Shown here: piece after piece, positions 8,573-17,538 of the stretch
Numbering within the stretch: the stretch's first letter is position 1
Layout of the letters: each line of letters begins with the position of its first letter
NCBI RefSeq assembly: GCF_042219825.1
Contig: NZ_JBHJHQ010000004.1
Span: forward strand, 372,001-436,000
Origin: JBHJHP01 sp042219825
Lineage (GTDB): Bacteria > Bacteroidota > Bacteroidia > Bacteroidales > UBA5342
DNA: 64,000 nt
Direction: 5' to 3'
Notes under the pieces: model-generated
Databases searched by the model: none
What the model was told of the DNA's origin: nothing
Seen by the model: the letters and a program-made list of their open reading frames with translations, nothing else
Translations under genes and position numbers: made by a program

Positions 8573-9712
8573 TTATTTGAAAATATTGTATCCTACTATT
8601 AACGAGAATCCTGAGAGATTAGATTGCCAGTATACTTCTTTTGGGAACAATTCCTTCTGGAAGTTATAACGAAGTTCAACGTTTAGTCTTTTGTTCCAAC
8701 AATAGCCAACGCCAAAATTGTACGAAAAAATAACATTGTCTAAATCATATGGAAACCTATGACCTAAATAATCAACATAAATAATGTCAGAATCAAAAAC
8801 TATATCAGCCAGATAAGCAACATTTGCAAATAATTCTGATTTTGGAGAGATGGATAGATATTGCCTTATTCCAAAGGGAAATTCAAATGAAGTATAACTT
8901 ATCTTTGAGTAGATGGAGTTTTCAATTTTATCGGCGAAGAAGTAATTATACGAAGGGTCAATAATCAATGCGGTCCTGTTTTTAAGTATATTCATATTGA
9001 ATTCAATTTCCGCACCAAATCTCATTGTTGGCTTATGTCCAAAGTGTACAGAAAAAGGCATATCTGCATTCATATAAATAACCTGCATCGATTCATAACT
9101 AAAACCAGGTTTAATATAAAGGTTAAAAAGGTCATATTCCTTCTTTGCCTTAAGCTTTACATAACTATCCTGTTTACATACATTATATCTGATAAACAAT
9201 GTAATAAGCTTTGAATCTGAATAGGTCAGATTTGAAAAGTCGGCATCAATTAAACCAGGGCATAAAAGTTCCGATTTCAATACTGTAATATACTCCTGTT
9301 GATTCTCTGATTCAGGTGGTGGTAAAAGCATTGTTTCTGAATCTTTCAACTTAAAAAAGTATAGGGATGAACCTTCGTTATCCTGACGGAATAAAGTTGC
9401 TTCTCCTGAAACCAAAACATTTAGAAATAAGCGTTTGTTAATTTTCGGTACCTCCGTCCATTTATACCTGGTACCATCTATTATATTTACTTCAGTTACA
9501 GAATCTGCCAGCATTTTAACAACAGGTGATGACGCCGTTATCCTGTATGTAAATGCTTTGAAGGTCTGGTTCAGATCTGATTCGCTAATAAAACAGTTTA
9601 TTCTTTTACCGTTATTCTGAATAAAATATCCCGGTTTATATTTATTCTGGCTAAAAACTGTTAGTCCTGACAGTAACAACATAAATAATATTGTTCGTTT
9701 GAGGTTTTGCAT
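8573..9712 (-). CDS. Secreted protein with predicted C-terminal outer-membrane beta-barrel
   Basis: A 379-residue protein with a signal peptide ending at V-F-S-Q. The first half (about residues 25-190) is a mixed-strand soluble part with a segment that reads like the N-terminus of many Bacteroidota barrel proteins (Y-K-P-G-Y-F-I-Q-N-N-G). From about residue 195 to the end there are alternating amphipathic strands with frequent aromatic turn residues and a terminal phenylalanine-lysine strand, as in PorT/OmpA-type barrels. The family could not be named with certainty and no function is inferred beyond outer-membrane location. The open frame extends to a TTG at 9724; the ATG at 9712 immediately before the basic signal-peptide N-region is preferred. 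Confidence 0.65.
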   Translation of the reverse strand: MQNLKRTILFMLLLSGLTVFSQNKYKPGYFIQNNGKRINCFISESDLNQTFKAFTYRITASSPVVKMLADSVTEVNIIDGTRYKWTEVPKINKRLFLNVLVSGEATLFRQDNEGSSLYFFKLKDSETMLLPPPESENQQEYITVLKSELLCPGLIDADFSNLTYSDSKLITLFIRYNVCKQDSYVKLKAKKEYDLFNLYIKPGFSYESMQVIYMNADMPFSVHFGHKPTMRFGAEIEFNMNILKNRTALIIDPSYNYFFADKIENSIYSKISYTSFEFPFGIRQYLSISPKSELFANVAYLADIVFDSDIIYVDYLGHRFPYDLDNVIFSYNFGVGYCWNKRLNVELRYNFQKELFPKEVYWQSNLSGFSLIVGYNIFK

Positions 9713-10142
9713 TTCCTGGGTCAAATATTAGATTACGTTTTATGAAACATCGATTAAAAATAATACATTTATTCTAAACCACCCTGGCAACAAGCAATTT
9801 TAAATTTATCTAAGAAAATATTTGTATCCATTGCAACATATTTTTTATACTTTATTCTCATATTATTGATTCGGCTGTATTTTTTTATGCTGTCTCTTAC
9901 AGAATCTCAATTGATAAATAAGAAAGTAGCCGTGCTCGAGAATTGCCTGATAGAAACTTGTTGTTCAAAGAAAGGAAGTAGGAAATCTCAAATTTTCTTA
10001 GATTTAATAATGTTTAGGTTATAAACTTTTAAATCTTTGAAAACACGGGTTTCCACTAAAAACAAAAGTCTTGAAATGTTGTTTTAGGTAAAGTTTATGC
10101 TTAAGAATCAGATCAATTGACAAAATTTTATAAAGAAGTGCC
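9713..10142. other. 430-base intergenic region without a supported gene
   Basis: This AT-rich gap lies between a minus-strand and a plus-strand gene, so it must hold both promoters. The only notable open frame is 45 codons long (9887-10024, plus strand). It resembles no family I know and has no visible ribosome-binding site. No hairpin terminator, tRNA or repeat was recognised. Confidence 0.5.
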
Positions 10143-10745
10143 ATGATAGATAATTTCGCAGAAAAAGCTGCAGACTGGGACAGTCCTCAAAAAATCAAAA
10201 TGACAGAAAAGTATGTATCCGAGCTATTAAAGCTTATAACACTGCATAAAAATCAAAAGGCACTTGAACTGGGCGCCGGAACTGGTCTTGTTGGATTTAA
10301 ACTGTTACCCAAAATAAATTCTGTGGTATTTGTGGATACCTCGGCAGCCATGCTTGAAATATTAAAACGAAAAATTAAACCTGATGATCAGGTTGAGGTT
10401 CTTCATGGTGATGTATTGCTTTATGATAAAAAGGACATTGATCTGGTTGTTTCCAATATGGCTTTTCATCATATTATAAATATCAAAGATGTATTAAAAC
10501 ACCTGTATAAAATAACCTCAGATCATGCCAAAATTGTTATATCCGATCTGGTGAGTGAGGACGGTTCCTTTCATAATTTTGAAGAAGTTCCTCATAAAGG
10601 CTTTGAAATAGAGGATCTTTCGGCGCAATTTGAAGATGAAGGTTTTAAAAATATAAAATCATACGTTTATACTACCTTAAAGCGTGAAAAGAGTGACGGC
10701 AAAATGCACTATTATGATCAGTTTATTTTGTTAGCTGAAAAATAA
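10143..10745 (+). CDS. Class I SAM-dependent methyltransferase
   Basis: The 200-residue protein has the Rossmann-like methyltransferase core. Motif I is L-E-L-G-A-G-T-G (about residues 41-48), followed by V-F-V-D-T-S (motif II, whose acidic residue binds the SAM ribose), a G-D-V motif III, and V-S-N-M-A-F-H-H-I (motif IV). The F-H-H-I version resembles the UbiE/COQ5 and Methyltransf_11/12 groups, which act on small molecules, but the acceptor substrate cannot be deduced. It is monocistronic, with about 200 bases to the next gene. Cytosolic. Confidence 0.85.
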   Translation: MIDNFAEKAADWDSPQKIKMTEKYVSELLKLITLHKNQKALELGAGTGLVGFKLLPKINSVVFVDTSAAMLEILKRKIKPDDQVEVLHGDVLLYDKKDIDLVVSNMAFHHIINIKDVLKHLYKITSDHAKIVISDLVSEDGSFHNFEEVPHKGFEIEDLSAQFEDEGFKNIKSYVYTTLKREKSDGKMHYYDQFILLAEK

Positions 10746-10944
10746 TGGTTTTTGCAAAATGCATCCGTTTCACACCTGACTAAGTCTTAATTTACTTCCA
10801 AATTTTTTATAGAAGAGGTTTTATCTTTTCATCAGGTACGTAAAATCTATGAACCAAAACACTGTAGAATTCTCTCAATTTTCATACCTTTAAGCATTTA
10901 TACTGGTATATAATTCCAACTGTTAATCATTAAAAAGATGTACT

Positions 10945-12036
10945 ATGAAAAACCTAATTTTACTTTTATTTATTTGTATTTCATTTATTAGTTATGGTCA
11001 GGCGGACATAACCACAGGTTTAATTGCCCATTATTCATTTAATGGTGATTACAATGACGCTACAGCAAATGGTCATAATGGATCTGCTGTCGGTGCTCCG
11101 GAATTCACAGAAGGTGTTGAGGGGCAGGGAGTAATGTTTCATGGACTTGAAACTGGTACAACGGATGCTATATTGACTGATATTCAGTTTGCGCCTGCAG
11201 GAAGTTTTTCCTTTTCTCTGTTTTTTAAATTAAACAAGTTTGAAGTTGATGCAAAATTTGACAATGTTCTTATTGGTGACCGGGGAGAAGATGGAGCCGG
11301 TTTTCAAATCCGTCAATATGCTAATGCCGAAACTTATCCTGATATAACTGCCGAAAATGGTGGTTTTTTATGCTTTACATCCCGTGGTGTTGCTAGTGAT
11401 AAAGATTTTGACCCAAGAAGTGGTCTTGAATCAACAGAGATTAAGTATCCGTCAGATATGCCATACATGCAACCAATTTATCCTGATGGCTTTGTCCATT
11501 GCGTTTGCATTGTGGACGTGGAAAACCAGAAAAAACAAATCTGGATTAATAAGGAGTTAGTCGTTGATGGAGCTTTCACAGATCCAAGTGTTTACGTTCC
11601 TGCAAATGCCGGGGATTTTATTATGATTGGTGCCAGGAATGACGGTTCCGGTACGCAAACACCGGAAGAAGGTTCATTTAATGGTGTTATTGATGAGGTC
11701 CGTATTTATGATAAAGCGCTTTCACCAGAAGAGATTGCTGCCATCTATGCTGATGCAGGATTTACACCTGTTGAAAATGTTAAAATGAATTCAGGAGATC
11801 TTATTGTAGCGCAGTTAAAAGGTCAGATTTCATGTCAATTGACATTAGATGTTTCATCTGAAGTTCATGCAAGTATTTATGATATGACAGGTAGAGTTGT
11901 TGCAGATAATATTTTTGAAGGAAATGCAGGTGAAAATACCTTTGATGTTAAAACATCTGATCTTAATAATGGGACCTATATCGTTAAAGTTTCTACGTCG
12001 GATTTTAATATAACCCGAAAAATTAATTTAAAATAA
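10945..12036 (+). CDS. Secreted LamG/concanavalin-A-like lectin protein with type IX secretion sorting domain
   Basis: The 363-residue protein has a signal peptide (residues 1-19, ending S-Y-G-Q) and then a LamG-like jelly roll from about 25 to 270. That domain starts with the typical G-L-I-A-H-Y-S-F-N-G-D-Y-N-D-A-T segment and ends with G-V-I-D-E-V-R-I-Y-D-K-A-L-S. The last 75 residues form a type A C-terminal sorting domain (V-S-S-E-V-H-A-S-I-Y-D-M-T-G-R-V, then N-G-T-Y-I-V-K-V). Such domains direct export through the type IX system with attachment to the cell surface or release. No catalytic residues are seen, so it is most likely a glycan- or protein-binding surface protein. A strong terminator follows. 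Confidence 0.88.
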   Translation: MKNLILLLFICISFISYGQADITTGLIAHYSFNGDYNDATANGHNGSAVGAPEFTEGVEGQGVMFHGLETGTTDAILTDIQFAPAGSFSFSLFFKLNKFEVDAKFDNVLIGDRGEDGAGFQIRQYANAETYPDITAENGGFLCFTSRGVASDKDFDPRSGLESTEIKYPSDMPYMQPIYPDGFVHCVCIVDVENQKKQIWINKELVVDGAFTDPSVYVPANAGDFIMIGARNDGSGTQTPEEGSFNGVIDEVRIYDKALSPEEIAAIYADAGFTPVENVKMNSGDLIVAQLKGQISCQLTLDVSSEVHASIYDMTGRVVADNIFEGNAGENTFDVKTSDLNNGTYIVKVSTSDFNITRKINLK

Positions 12037-12054
12037 ACGGAGTAACAAATATTA

Positions 12055-12089
12055 GGAAGAGGCTGAAATTTTACAGCCTCTTCCTTTTT
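12055..12089 (+). terminator. Rho-independent terminator after the LamG protein gene
   Basis: A perfect 11-bp stem (12055-12065 GGAAGAGGCTG; 12074-12084 CAGCCTCTTCC) has an 8-nt A/T loop and is followed by TTTTTA. It lies 19 bases past the stop codon. Confidence 0.93.
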
Positions 12090-12186
12090 ATATACATTCC
12101 AGAATTGTACGGAGATATTCTTACTGTTTCGCCTGACAATTTTAGTCCGACTAAAGTTCTAATTTGCAAAACACGGCTAATTATCT

Positions 12187-12196
12187 TAATATGCGT
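12187..12196 (+). promoter_or_regulatory. TAATATGCGT element upstream of dlgD, shared with the cotH-like gene
   Basis: The 10-base core lies 30 bases before the dlgD ATG. It recurs upstream of the cotH-like gene (13290-13299), with similarity continuing on both flanks (AATTA before, AAATT after). Could be an operator half-site. Confidence 0.3.
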
Positions 12197-12226
12197 GTAA
12201 ATTATTCATTTTAAAGAATATTATTC

Positions 12227-13231
12227 ATGCTGATTCAGTCTCAGGAAATGGAGGACGTCCTTTTCCGGCTATTTGTAAAATATGGGTTTTCTTCAGTTAA
12301 GGCAGCCGTTTTGGCGGAGATATATACCAACAATACCATCGATGGCGTAAATTCTCATGGTATAAACCGTGTCCGGCAATTCCTCGACTATGTTGAATGG
12401 GGATTGGTTGTCCCGAATGCTGAGGCTGAAATGTTAGGATCTTTCGGTAATATGGAACGTTGGGATGGGAATCTTGGTCCCGGAATTATAAATGCTACTA
12501 AATGTACCAATCGAGCTATTGAACTGGCAAAAATGCATGGTATGGGACTTGTGGCATTGCGGAATACCAATCACTGGATGCGTGGAGCAACATATGGATG
12601 GCAGGCTGCTGATGCCGGTTGTATAGCCATCTTGTTTACCAATACCAAACCCAATATGCCGGCCTGGGGTGGAAAAGACAGTAGGATTGGTAATAATCCC
12701 TTTGTTGTGGCCATTCCACGTAAAGAAGGTCATGTTGTACTGGATATGGCTCTGTCTCAATACTCTTTTGGTAAGATTAATTCATACAAGCTTGAAGGTG
12801 AAAAACTACCTTATCCTGGAGGTTGGGATCAAAATGATGAACTTTCAAATGACCCCGAAAAAATTTTAACTAAGGAACGAGGATTACCAATAGGTTACTG
12901 GAAGGGATCAGCTTTATCCATGGTTCTGGATATAATAACTACGGTTCTTTCAGCTGGTGATTCCACTTTTAGGATTGGACAGAAGGCGCATGAATCGGGT
13001 GTGTCGCAGATCTTTCTTTGCATTAATCCGGAGCGGTTTGGTGATAAGGATATCCAGGATAAACTGCTCGATGAAATTATTAATTACACACATGATGTTG
13101 AACCTATGCGGCCTGGTGAACGTACCTATTATCCCGGAGAACGTACGCTGTTAACCCGTCTGAAAAACCTGGAGAATGGCATTCCTGTGGATGATAAGGT
13201 CTGGCAAAATATACTTGTTTTACTGGAGTGA
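12227..13231 (+). CDS. dlgD: 2,3-diketo-L-gulonate reductase (malate/L-lactate dehydrogenase superfamily)
   Basis: The 334-residue protein matches the E. coli DlgD/YiaK subgroup of the Ldh_2 family along its whole length. Shared segments include S-H-G-I/V-N-R with the catalytic His, G-L-V-A-L-R-N-x-N-H-W-M-R-G, Y-G-W-Q-A-A, R-I-G-x-N-P and G-Y-W-K-G-S near the C-terminus. The enzyme reduces 2,3-diketo-L-gulonate to 3-dehydro-L-gulonate with NAD(P)H in the cytosol, a step of L-gulonate/ascorbate or related uronate catabolism. No kinase, epimerase or transporter of such a pathway lies beside it, so the physiological substrate is uncertain. The gene begins 137 bases after a strong terminator and shares an upstream motif with the next gene. 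Confidence 0.88.
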   Translation: MLIQSQEMEDVLFRLFVKYGFSSVKAAVLAEIYTNNTIDGVNSHGINRVRQFLDYVEWGLVVPNAEAEMLGSFGNMERWDGNLGPGIINATKCTNRAIELAKMHGMGLVALRNTNHWMRGATYGWQAADAGCIAILFTNTKPNMPAWGGKDSRIGNNPFVVAIPRKEGHVVLDMALSQYSFGKINSYKLEGEKLPYPGGWDQNDELSNDPEKILTKERGLPIGYWKGSALSMVLDIITTVLSAGDSTFRIGQKAHESGVSQIFLCINPERFGDKDIQDKLLDEIINYTHDVEPMRPGERTYYPGERTLLTRLKNLENGIPVDDKVWQNILVLLE

Positions 13232-13283
13232 GAGATATTTTTATAATGCAGGTATGACAAATACTTTTGCAAATCACAAAGAA

Positions 13284-13301
13284 TTACGCTAATATGCGTA
13301 A
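13284..13301 (+). promoter_or_regulatory. Inverted repeat TTACGC-N6-GCGTAA before the cotH-like gene
   Basis: A perfect 6-bp dyad (13284-13289 and 13296-13301) with a TAATAT centre sits 11 bases before the ATG at 13313. The right half and centre recur upstream of dlgD (12187-12196). The size and symmetry suit a dimeric repressor operator, but no regulator gene is adjacent. Confidence 0.4.
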
Positions 13302-13312
13302 AATTTGTGCCA

Positions 13313-15466
13313 ATGCGCTACCTCATTATTTGGTTTTTAGTTTTAACGCCTTTCCTTTATTCACAAACCAAATGGGAATCGATCGTTATTGAAGGAGATA
13401 CATGGAAATATCTTCCGGCAACTTCTGAACCATCTGCTGACTGGTACAAGACGGGTTTTGATGATACATCATGGAAATACGGTTCAGGAGGTTTTGGCTA
13501 TGGTGATAACGATGACCTCACAATTCTCAGCAACATAAATTCTGTTTATATCAGGAAAACATTTACGGTTAGCGATGTTTCGGTTATTAATCAATTGGTT
13601 CTGGATATAGATTATGATGATGCATTTGTTTGTTATCTCAACGGAACCGAAATAGCCAGATCATCGAATCTTACGGATCCCAGTCCGGTTTTCAATTCAT
13701 CCCTAACATTCGATCATGAAGCATTGATGTACCAGGGGCAGCAGCCTGAACGTTATCTCATAGGTACTTCTGTTCTGGTGACCGGTACAAATACACTTGC
13801 AATACAAATAATTAACGTTAGCCTTGGGTCAAGCGATATGAGTGGGAGAGTTTTTTTGACGGCAGGCCTCAATGGTGTTTCAGGATTGTACCAGACTGTT
13901 CCTTCATGGTTTACACCACCGGAGAGTGGAGAGGAAAGTAACCTGCCGCTAATCCTGATTGATACACAGGGACAATCCATAAAAGATGAACCCAAGATTA
14001 CAGCCCTGATGAAAGTCTTAAATGATCCGGATGGAACCAATAGTATTACAGATACAGACTTTGAATATGATGGATATATTGGTATAGAGATCAGGGGATC
14101 ATCGTCCCAGTCCTTTGAAAAAAAGAATTATACATTAGAAACAAGAACAGATTCAGGTACTAATTTAAATGTGAATCTTTTAGGATTACCCAAAGAAAAT
14201 GACTGGGTTTTACACGGACCCTATTCTGATAAATCGTTGATTCGGAATGCGGTGGCATATCATCTGGGCAATGAAACCGGACGATGGTCACCACGTACGC
14301 GTTTTTGCGAACTCTATATTAACAACGATTATCGCGGTGTTTATCAGTTAACTGAAAAGGTTAAAAAGGATAATGACCGGGTAAATATTGCGACATTGAA
14401 CCCGGATGAAATAACGGGTGATGAAGTGACCGGAGGTTATATTCTTAAAATTGACCGGCCTGATTTTGGTGCGTGGACCTCTCCATATAAAGACAGAAGT
14501 GGTCACTTCGATATTCCGTTTAGTTATGTTTATCCGGAATATGAGAACATGCCACAGGTTCAGCGGGATTACATACGTAATTATGTTACCAGTTTTGAAA
14601 ATGCTCTAAAAGGCGGAGGATTTAAAGATCCAGTTACCGGTTACCGTCCCTTTATTGATGTAACGTCGTATATTGATTTCTACCTCATAAATGAACTGGG
14701 GCGCAATGTGGATGGTTACCGCTTAAGTACTTATCTTTACAAGGATAAGGAGAGTAAAAATGGACGGTTAACCATGGGGCCTTTATGGGATTTTAACCTG
14801 GCTTTCGGTAATGCAGATTATTACCAGGGGGGCAACATAAGTGGTTGGGTATCGGATGGTGTGAGTGAATGGGATGGTTTGGCTATTCCTTTCTGGTGGG
14901 ACAGGTTACGTGAAGATCCATGGTTTGAAGCCCAACTGAAAAAGCGTTGGAATGAACTGCGAAGAAGTGCGTTCAGCAATGAGTCTATTCTGAGTTATAT
15001 CGATTCATGTGCATTTCTGTTACAGGATGCCCAGCAACGTAACTTCACCCGGTTTGATGTCCTTGATATCTATATATGGCCGAATTATTACATCGGACAT
15101 AGTTATACTAATGAGGTGGATTTCCTGAAGAACTGGATCACGGAACGACTGGTATGGATGGATAACCAGATTGATATGATTGCCACATCAAATTACGGGT
15201 TGACTTCAACGGGGTTGAGAATATTTCCGAATCCATTCAAAGATAATGTTACGTTTCAGTTTACGCTGCATGAAAAAGCTGAAGTTGAGTTAAGGATTCA
15301 AACCATAACCGGAATGGAAATATATCACAGGATTGTTACCTGTAATTCCGGTACTCACCAGATTAACCTGAATGAAGATGTAACGGGTTCAGGTCCAAAC
15401 CTGTTTATATTTTCATTAAAAGTAAACGGTGAATCCATATCATCGGGTAAGCTGGTGAAAAATTAG
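13313..15466 (+). CDS. Secreted CotH-family protein kinase-like protein with jelly-roll N-terminus and T9SS sorting domain
   Basis: The 717-residue protein has a signal peptide (ending L-Y-S-Q). A galactose-binding-like jelly roll follows (about 20-185, W-Y-K-T-G-F-D-D-T-S-W, with the L-D-I-D-Y-D-D-A-F-V-C-Y-L-N-G-T segment). A CotH domain spans about 210-570: I-E-I-R-G-S-S-S-Q near its start, then G-G-Y-I-L-K-I-D, and G-P-L-W-D-F-N-L-A-F-G-N with the conserved metal-binding Asp. CotH proteins are atypical secretory-pathway protein kinases (B. subtilis CotH phosphorylates spore coat proteins). The last 80 residues form a type A sorting domain (I-F-P-N-P-F start), so the protein should be exported by the type IX system. 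A GTG at 13307 is a less likely alternative start. Confidence 0.88.
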   Translation: MRYLIIWFLVLTPFLYSQTKWESIVIEGDTWKYLPATSEPSADWYKTGFDDTSWKYGSGGFGYGDNDDLTILSNINSVYIRKTFTVSDVSVINQLVLDIDYDDAFVCYLNGTEIARSSNLTDPSPVFNSSLTFDHEALMYQGQQPERYLIGTSVLVTGTNTLAIQIINVSLGSSDMSGRVFLTAGLNGVSGLYQTVPSWFTPPESGEESNLPLILIDTQGQSIKDEPKITALMKVLNDPDGTNSITDTDFEYDGYIGIEIRGSSSQSFEKKNYTLETRTDSGTNLNVNLLGLPKENDWVLHGPYSDKSLIRNAVAYHLGNETGRWSPRTRFCELYINNDYRGVYQLTEKVKKDNDRVNIATLNPDEITGDEVTGGYILKIDRPDFGAWTSPYKDRSGHFDIPFSYVYPEYENMPQVQRDYIRNYVTSFENALKGGGFKDPVTGYRPFIDVTSYIDFYLINELGRNVDGYRLSTYLYKDKESKNGRLTMGPLWDFNLAFGNADYYQGGNISGWVSDGVSEWDGLAIPFWWDRLREDPWFEAQLKKRWNELRRSAFSNESILSYIDSCAFLLQDAQQRNFTRFDVLDIYIWPNYYIGHSYTNEVDFLKNWITERLVWMDNQIDMIATSNYGLTSTGLRIFPNPFKDNVTFQFTLHEKAEVELRIQTITGMEIYHRIVTCNSGTHQINLNEDVTGSGPNLFIFSLKVNGESISSGKLVKN

Positions 15467-15611
15467 GAGGATTTTTCTATCTAAATATTATTCTATAAGC
15501 TCATGGGACAGTGTTTGTACTATTCGAAGCCTGTTGATATTTGCCGATGTATTTGACGTATACATTTTTTAATTACCTTTATAACAGATTACTAATTACG
15601 TTATAAATACC

Positions 15612-17441
15612 GTGAAAAAAATTTTAATTCTTTTTGTCATTCTTTTTATTACTTCCGTTAGTTGTAGTCCTTCAGGAAAAACAGTAAAGATACCTGAAAG
15701 TATCCATGGGAATTATTTTGATATAAATGCTGATGATTTCTGGGTTTATTCCATTCAGGAGGATTTTGTTATTAGTGATTGTAAATTCTGGGAAATTAAA
15801 AAAGTAGTTGACAAAAAAAAGTTCATTAAGCTTGTTCTGGTGAATAATAATACGCAAAAGAATTTGGTTGTCAGCAAAATTTCGGATAATGCATTTCAAT
15901 TCAAAGATAATAATGCAAGCAGAATTTGTAAAACAAGTAATGACAGATCGGGAAGAATTGCCCGAAATCTGCCATTTACTCTACAACCTGGTTCGGTTAC
16001 TATTTTAGGTTTTATAAAAAACTATGAGAAGTATAAAACGGAAAATCCAGTAATTGAGTTTACTTATAATAATTATGTATTAACTAAGGAAAACTCAGAG
16101 TATGCTAAAATTGATAGTTTGGGTAGGTTTGCATTGAGAATGGAATTATTGTCAGCACAGGATATTATGTATAAGTTTAAGAATGAGCTTCATAATCTGT
16201 TTGTTTCACCGGGTGATAGCATCATGCTTTATTTTGATCCCGACGGTGAGGAAAACACGAATTATCAGGGAGGCCATTCTGATGTATGTTATGACATGCA
16301 GGAAACCTATAATACCAGGTGTAAATTAAACAATGCAAGGGAAAATAACCGTCAGTATGGAAAACCTTTTAATGAATACAAACTGTACAGAGAAACAGTA
16401 AGAAATAACGAACTGGATTATCTACAGCAATATTCAGAAAAGCCATATTGTACCGAAATATTTAAAATCTGGTATGACAAGACTTCTTATCTGGATAATA
16501 TTATGGAATTACTCAAATGTAATCTCAAATATCATAATCTGGGCGATAAGAATTCAGAAAAGAGAGCCTTCGATAATTTTGTGAGCAAGTTTAAAGCGGA
16601 AGTGAACATGAATGATACATTGGCAGCACTATCAGGATTATATTTCTTTTATACACTATCGGTAAGTGAACTATTGTATGATTTTAGAAATGCCTATAAA
16701 GAAGCACATCTGCAAAACAAAAAATATATTAGTGAAAATGAATCTCTTAACAATAATGAAAAGCTAAAACTACAGGATAAAACTGCATATAAAATTATGG
16801 CAAATAATGTATTGAGTATGTCACCTGGAAGATTTAGAGATATTGTTTGTTCAAATTTGGTTGCCAAAGTTTTAGATTACCGTCAAACAGATAATGTTGA
16901 GTATGTTTATACTTTGGTTAAAGATAAGATTGATTATATTCCATATCTGGACATGCTTACCGGTCATATTAATGATTTTCAGGGAAAAGAGAAAGCACTT
17001 ACTGCATTTCCTGTGAACCAATGGCAATCCGGTGAAAGCGGGGAAGTTCTATTAAAATCAATCATTAATACGGATAAAGGGAAAAACATAATTCTTGACT
17101 TCTGGTTCACGGGTTGTGGCGCGTGCAGAACAGGCTTCAAAGCAATTAATGCCTTTAAAAAAGAAGTGGAATCGGAAGCTAATGTGGTATTTGTTTATTT
17201 ATGTTTTAATTCAAGTGAAAAAGATTGGAAATTTGTATCCAACGAGTTTGATCTGCTTGATCGTAATTATTTGCTAAATTCTGATCAGACTGCGTTTTTT
17301 AAAAAGAACTTTTCCTTATCAGGCGCACCCCGGTATATTCTGATTAATTCCGACGGAAAGATAGTGGATGATAACTTTAAATTTCCAAAAGAAAAAGCAC
17401 AATTTGTTCATGACCTGAAGAGTAGCTTACAGCTTGATTAA
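15612..17441 (+). CDS. Thioredoxin-like (TlpA/redoxin family) lipoprotein with large N-terminal region
   Basis: The 609-residue protein starts at a GTG that is followed directly by a lipoprotein signal (basic M-K-K, hydrophobic core, lipobox ending at Cys18). About 460 residues with no recognised domain follow, with a beta-rich first part. The C-terminal 130 residues are a thioredoxin-like fold (L-D-F-W-F-T-G-C-G-A-C, then G-A-P-R-Y-I-L-I-N with the cis-proline). The active-site pair is C-G-A-C. Bacteroidota encode many such membrane-anchored periplasmic TlpA-like proteins, usually thought to reduce disulfides of exported proteins, but specific partners are unknown. No ATG exists near the lipobox, which supports the GTG start. 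Confidence 0.83.
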   Translation: MKKILILFVILFITSVSCSPSGKTVKIPESIHGNYFDINADDFWVYSIQEDFVISDCKFWEIKKVVDKKKFIKLVLVNNNTQKNLVVSKISDNAFQFKDNNASRICKTSNDRSGRIARNLPFTLQPGSVTILGFIKNYEKYKTENPVIEFTYNNYVLTKENSEYAKIDSLGRFALRMELLSAQDIMYKFKNELHNLFVSPGDSIMLYFDPDGEENTNYQGGHSDVCYDMQETYNTRCKLNNARENNRQYGKPFNEYKLYRETVRNNELDYLQQYSEKPYCTEIFKIWYDKTSYLDNIMELLKCNLKYHNLGDKNSEKRAFDNFVSKFKAEVNMNDTLAALSGLYFFYTLSVSELLYDFRNAYKEAHLQNKKYISENESLNNNEKLKLQDKTAYKIMANNVLSMSPGRFRDIVCSNLVAKVLDYRQTDNVEYVYTLVKDKIDYIPYLDMLTGHINDFQGKEKALTAFPVNQWQSGESGEVLLKSIINTDKGKNIILDFWFTGCGACRTGFKAINAFKKEVESEANVVFVYLCFNSSEKDWKFVSNEFDLLDRNYLLNSDQTAFFKKNFSLSGAPRYILINSDGKIVDDNFKFPKEKAQFVHDLKSSLQLD

Positions 17442-17474
17442 ATTTACAGAGAAACACATCTACTTATGATTTAT

Positions 17475-17518
17475 AAAAAACATAGGCAGTACCCTTTAAT
17501 TTTAAGATACTGCCTATG
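17475..17518 (-). terminator. Terminator of the GH2 gene
   Basis: A perfect 11-bp stem (17481-17491 CATAGGCAGTA; 17508-17518 TACTGCCTATG) has a 16-nt loop. On the minus strand it is followed by TTTTTTATAA, which suits the minus-strand glycosidase gene. On the plus strand no T-run follows, so it would end the lipoprotein transcript only weakly. Confidence 0.82.
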
Positions 17519-17538
17519 ATATGAATATTGTAAAAGCG

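Noticed and set aside
9887..10024. 45-codon open frame in the gap before the methyltransferase gene
   Set aside because: No family resemblance, no visible ribosome-binding site, and length expected by chance in AT-rich DNA.
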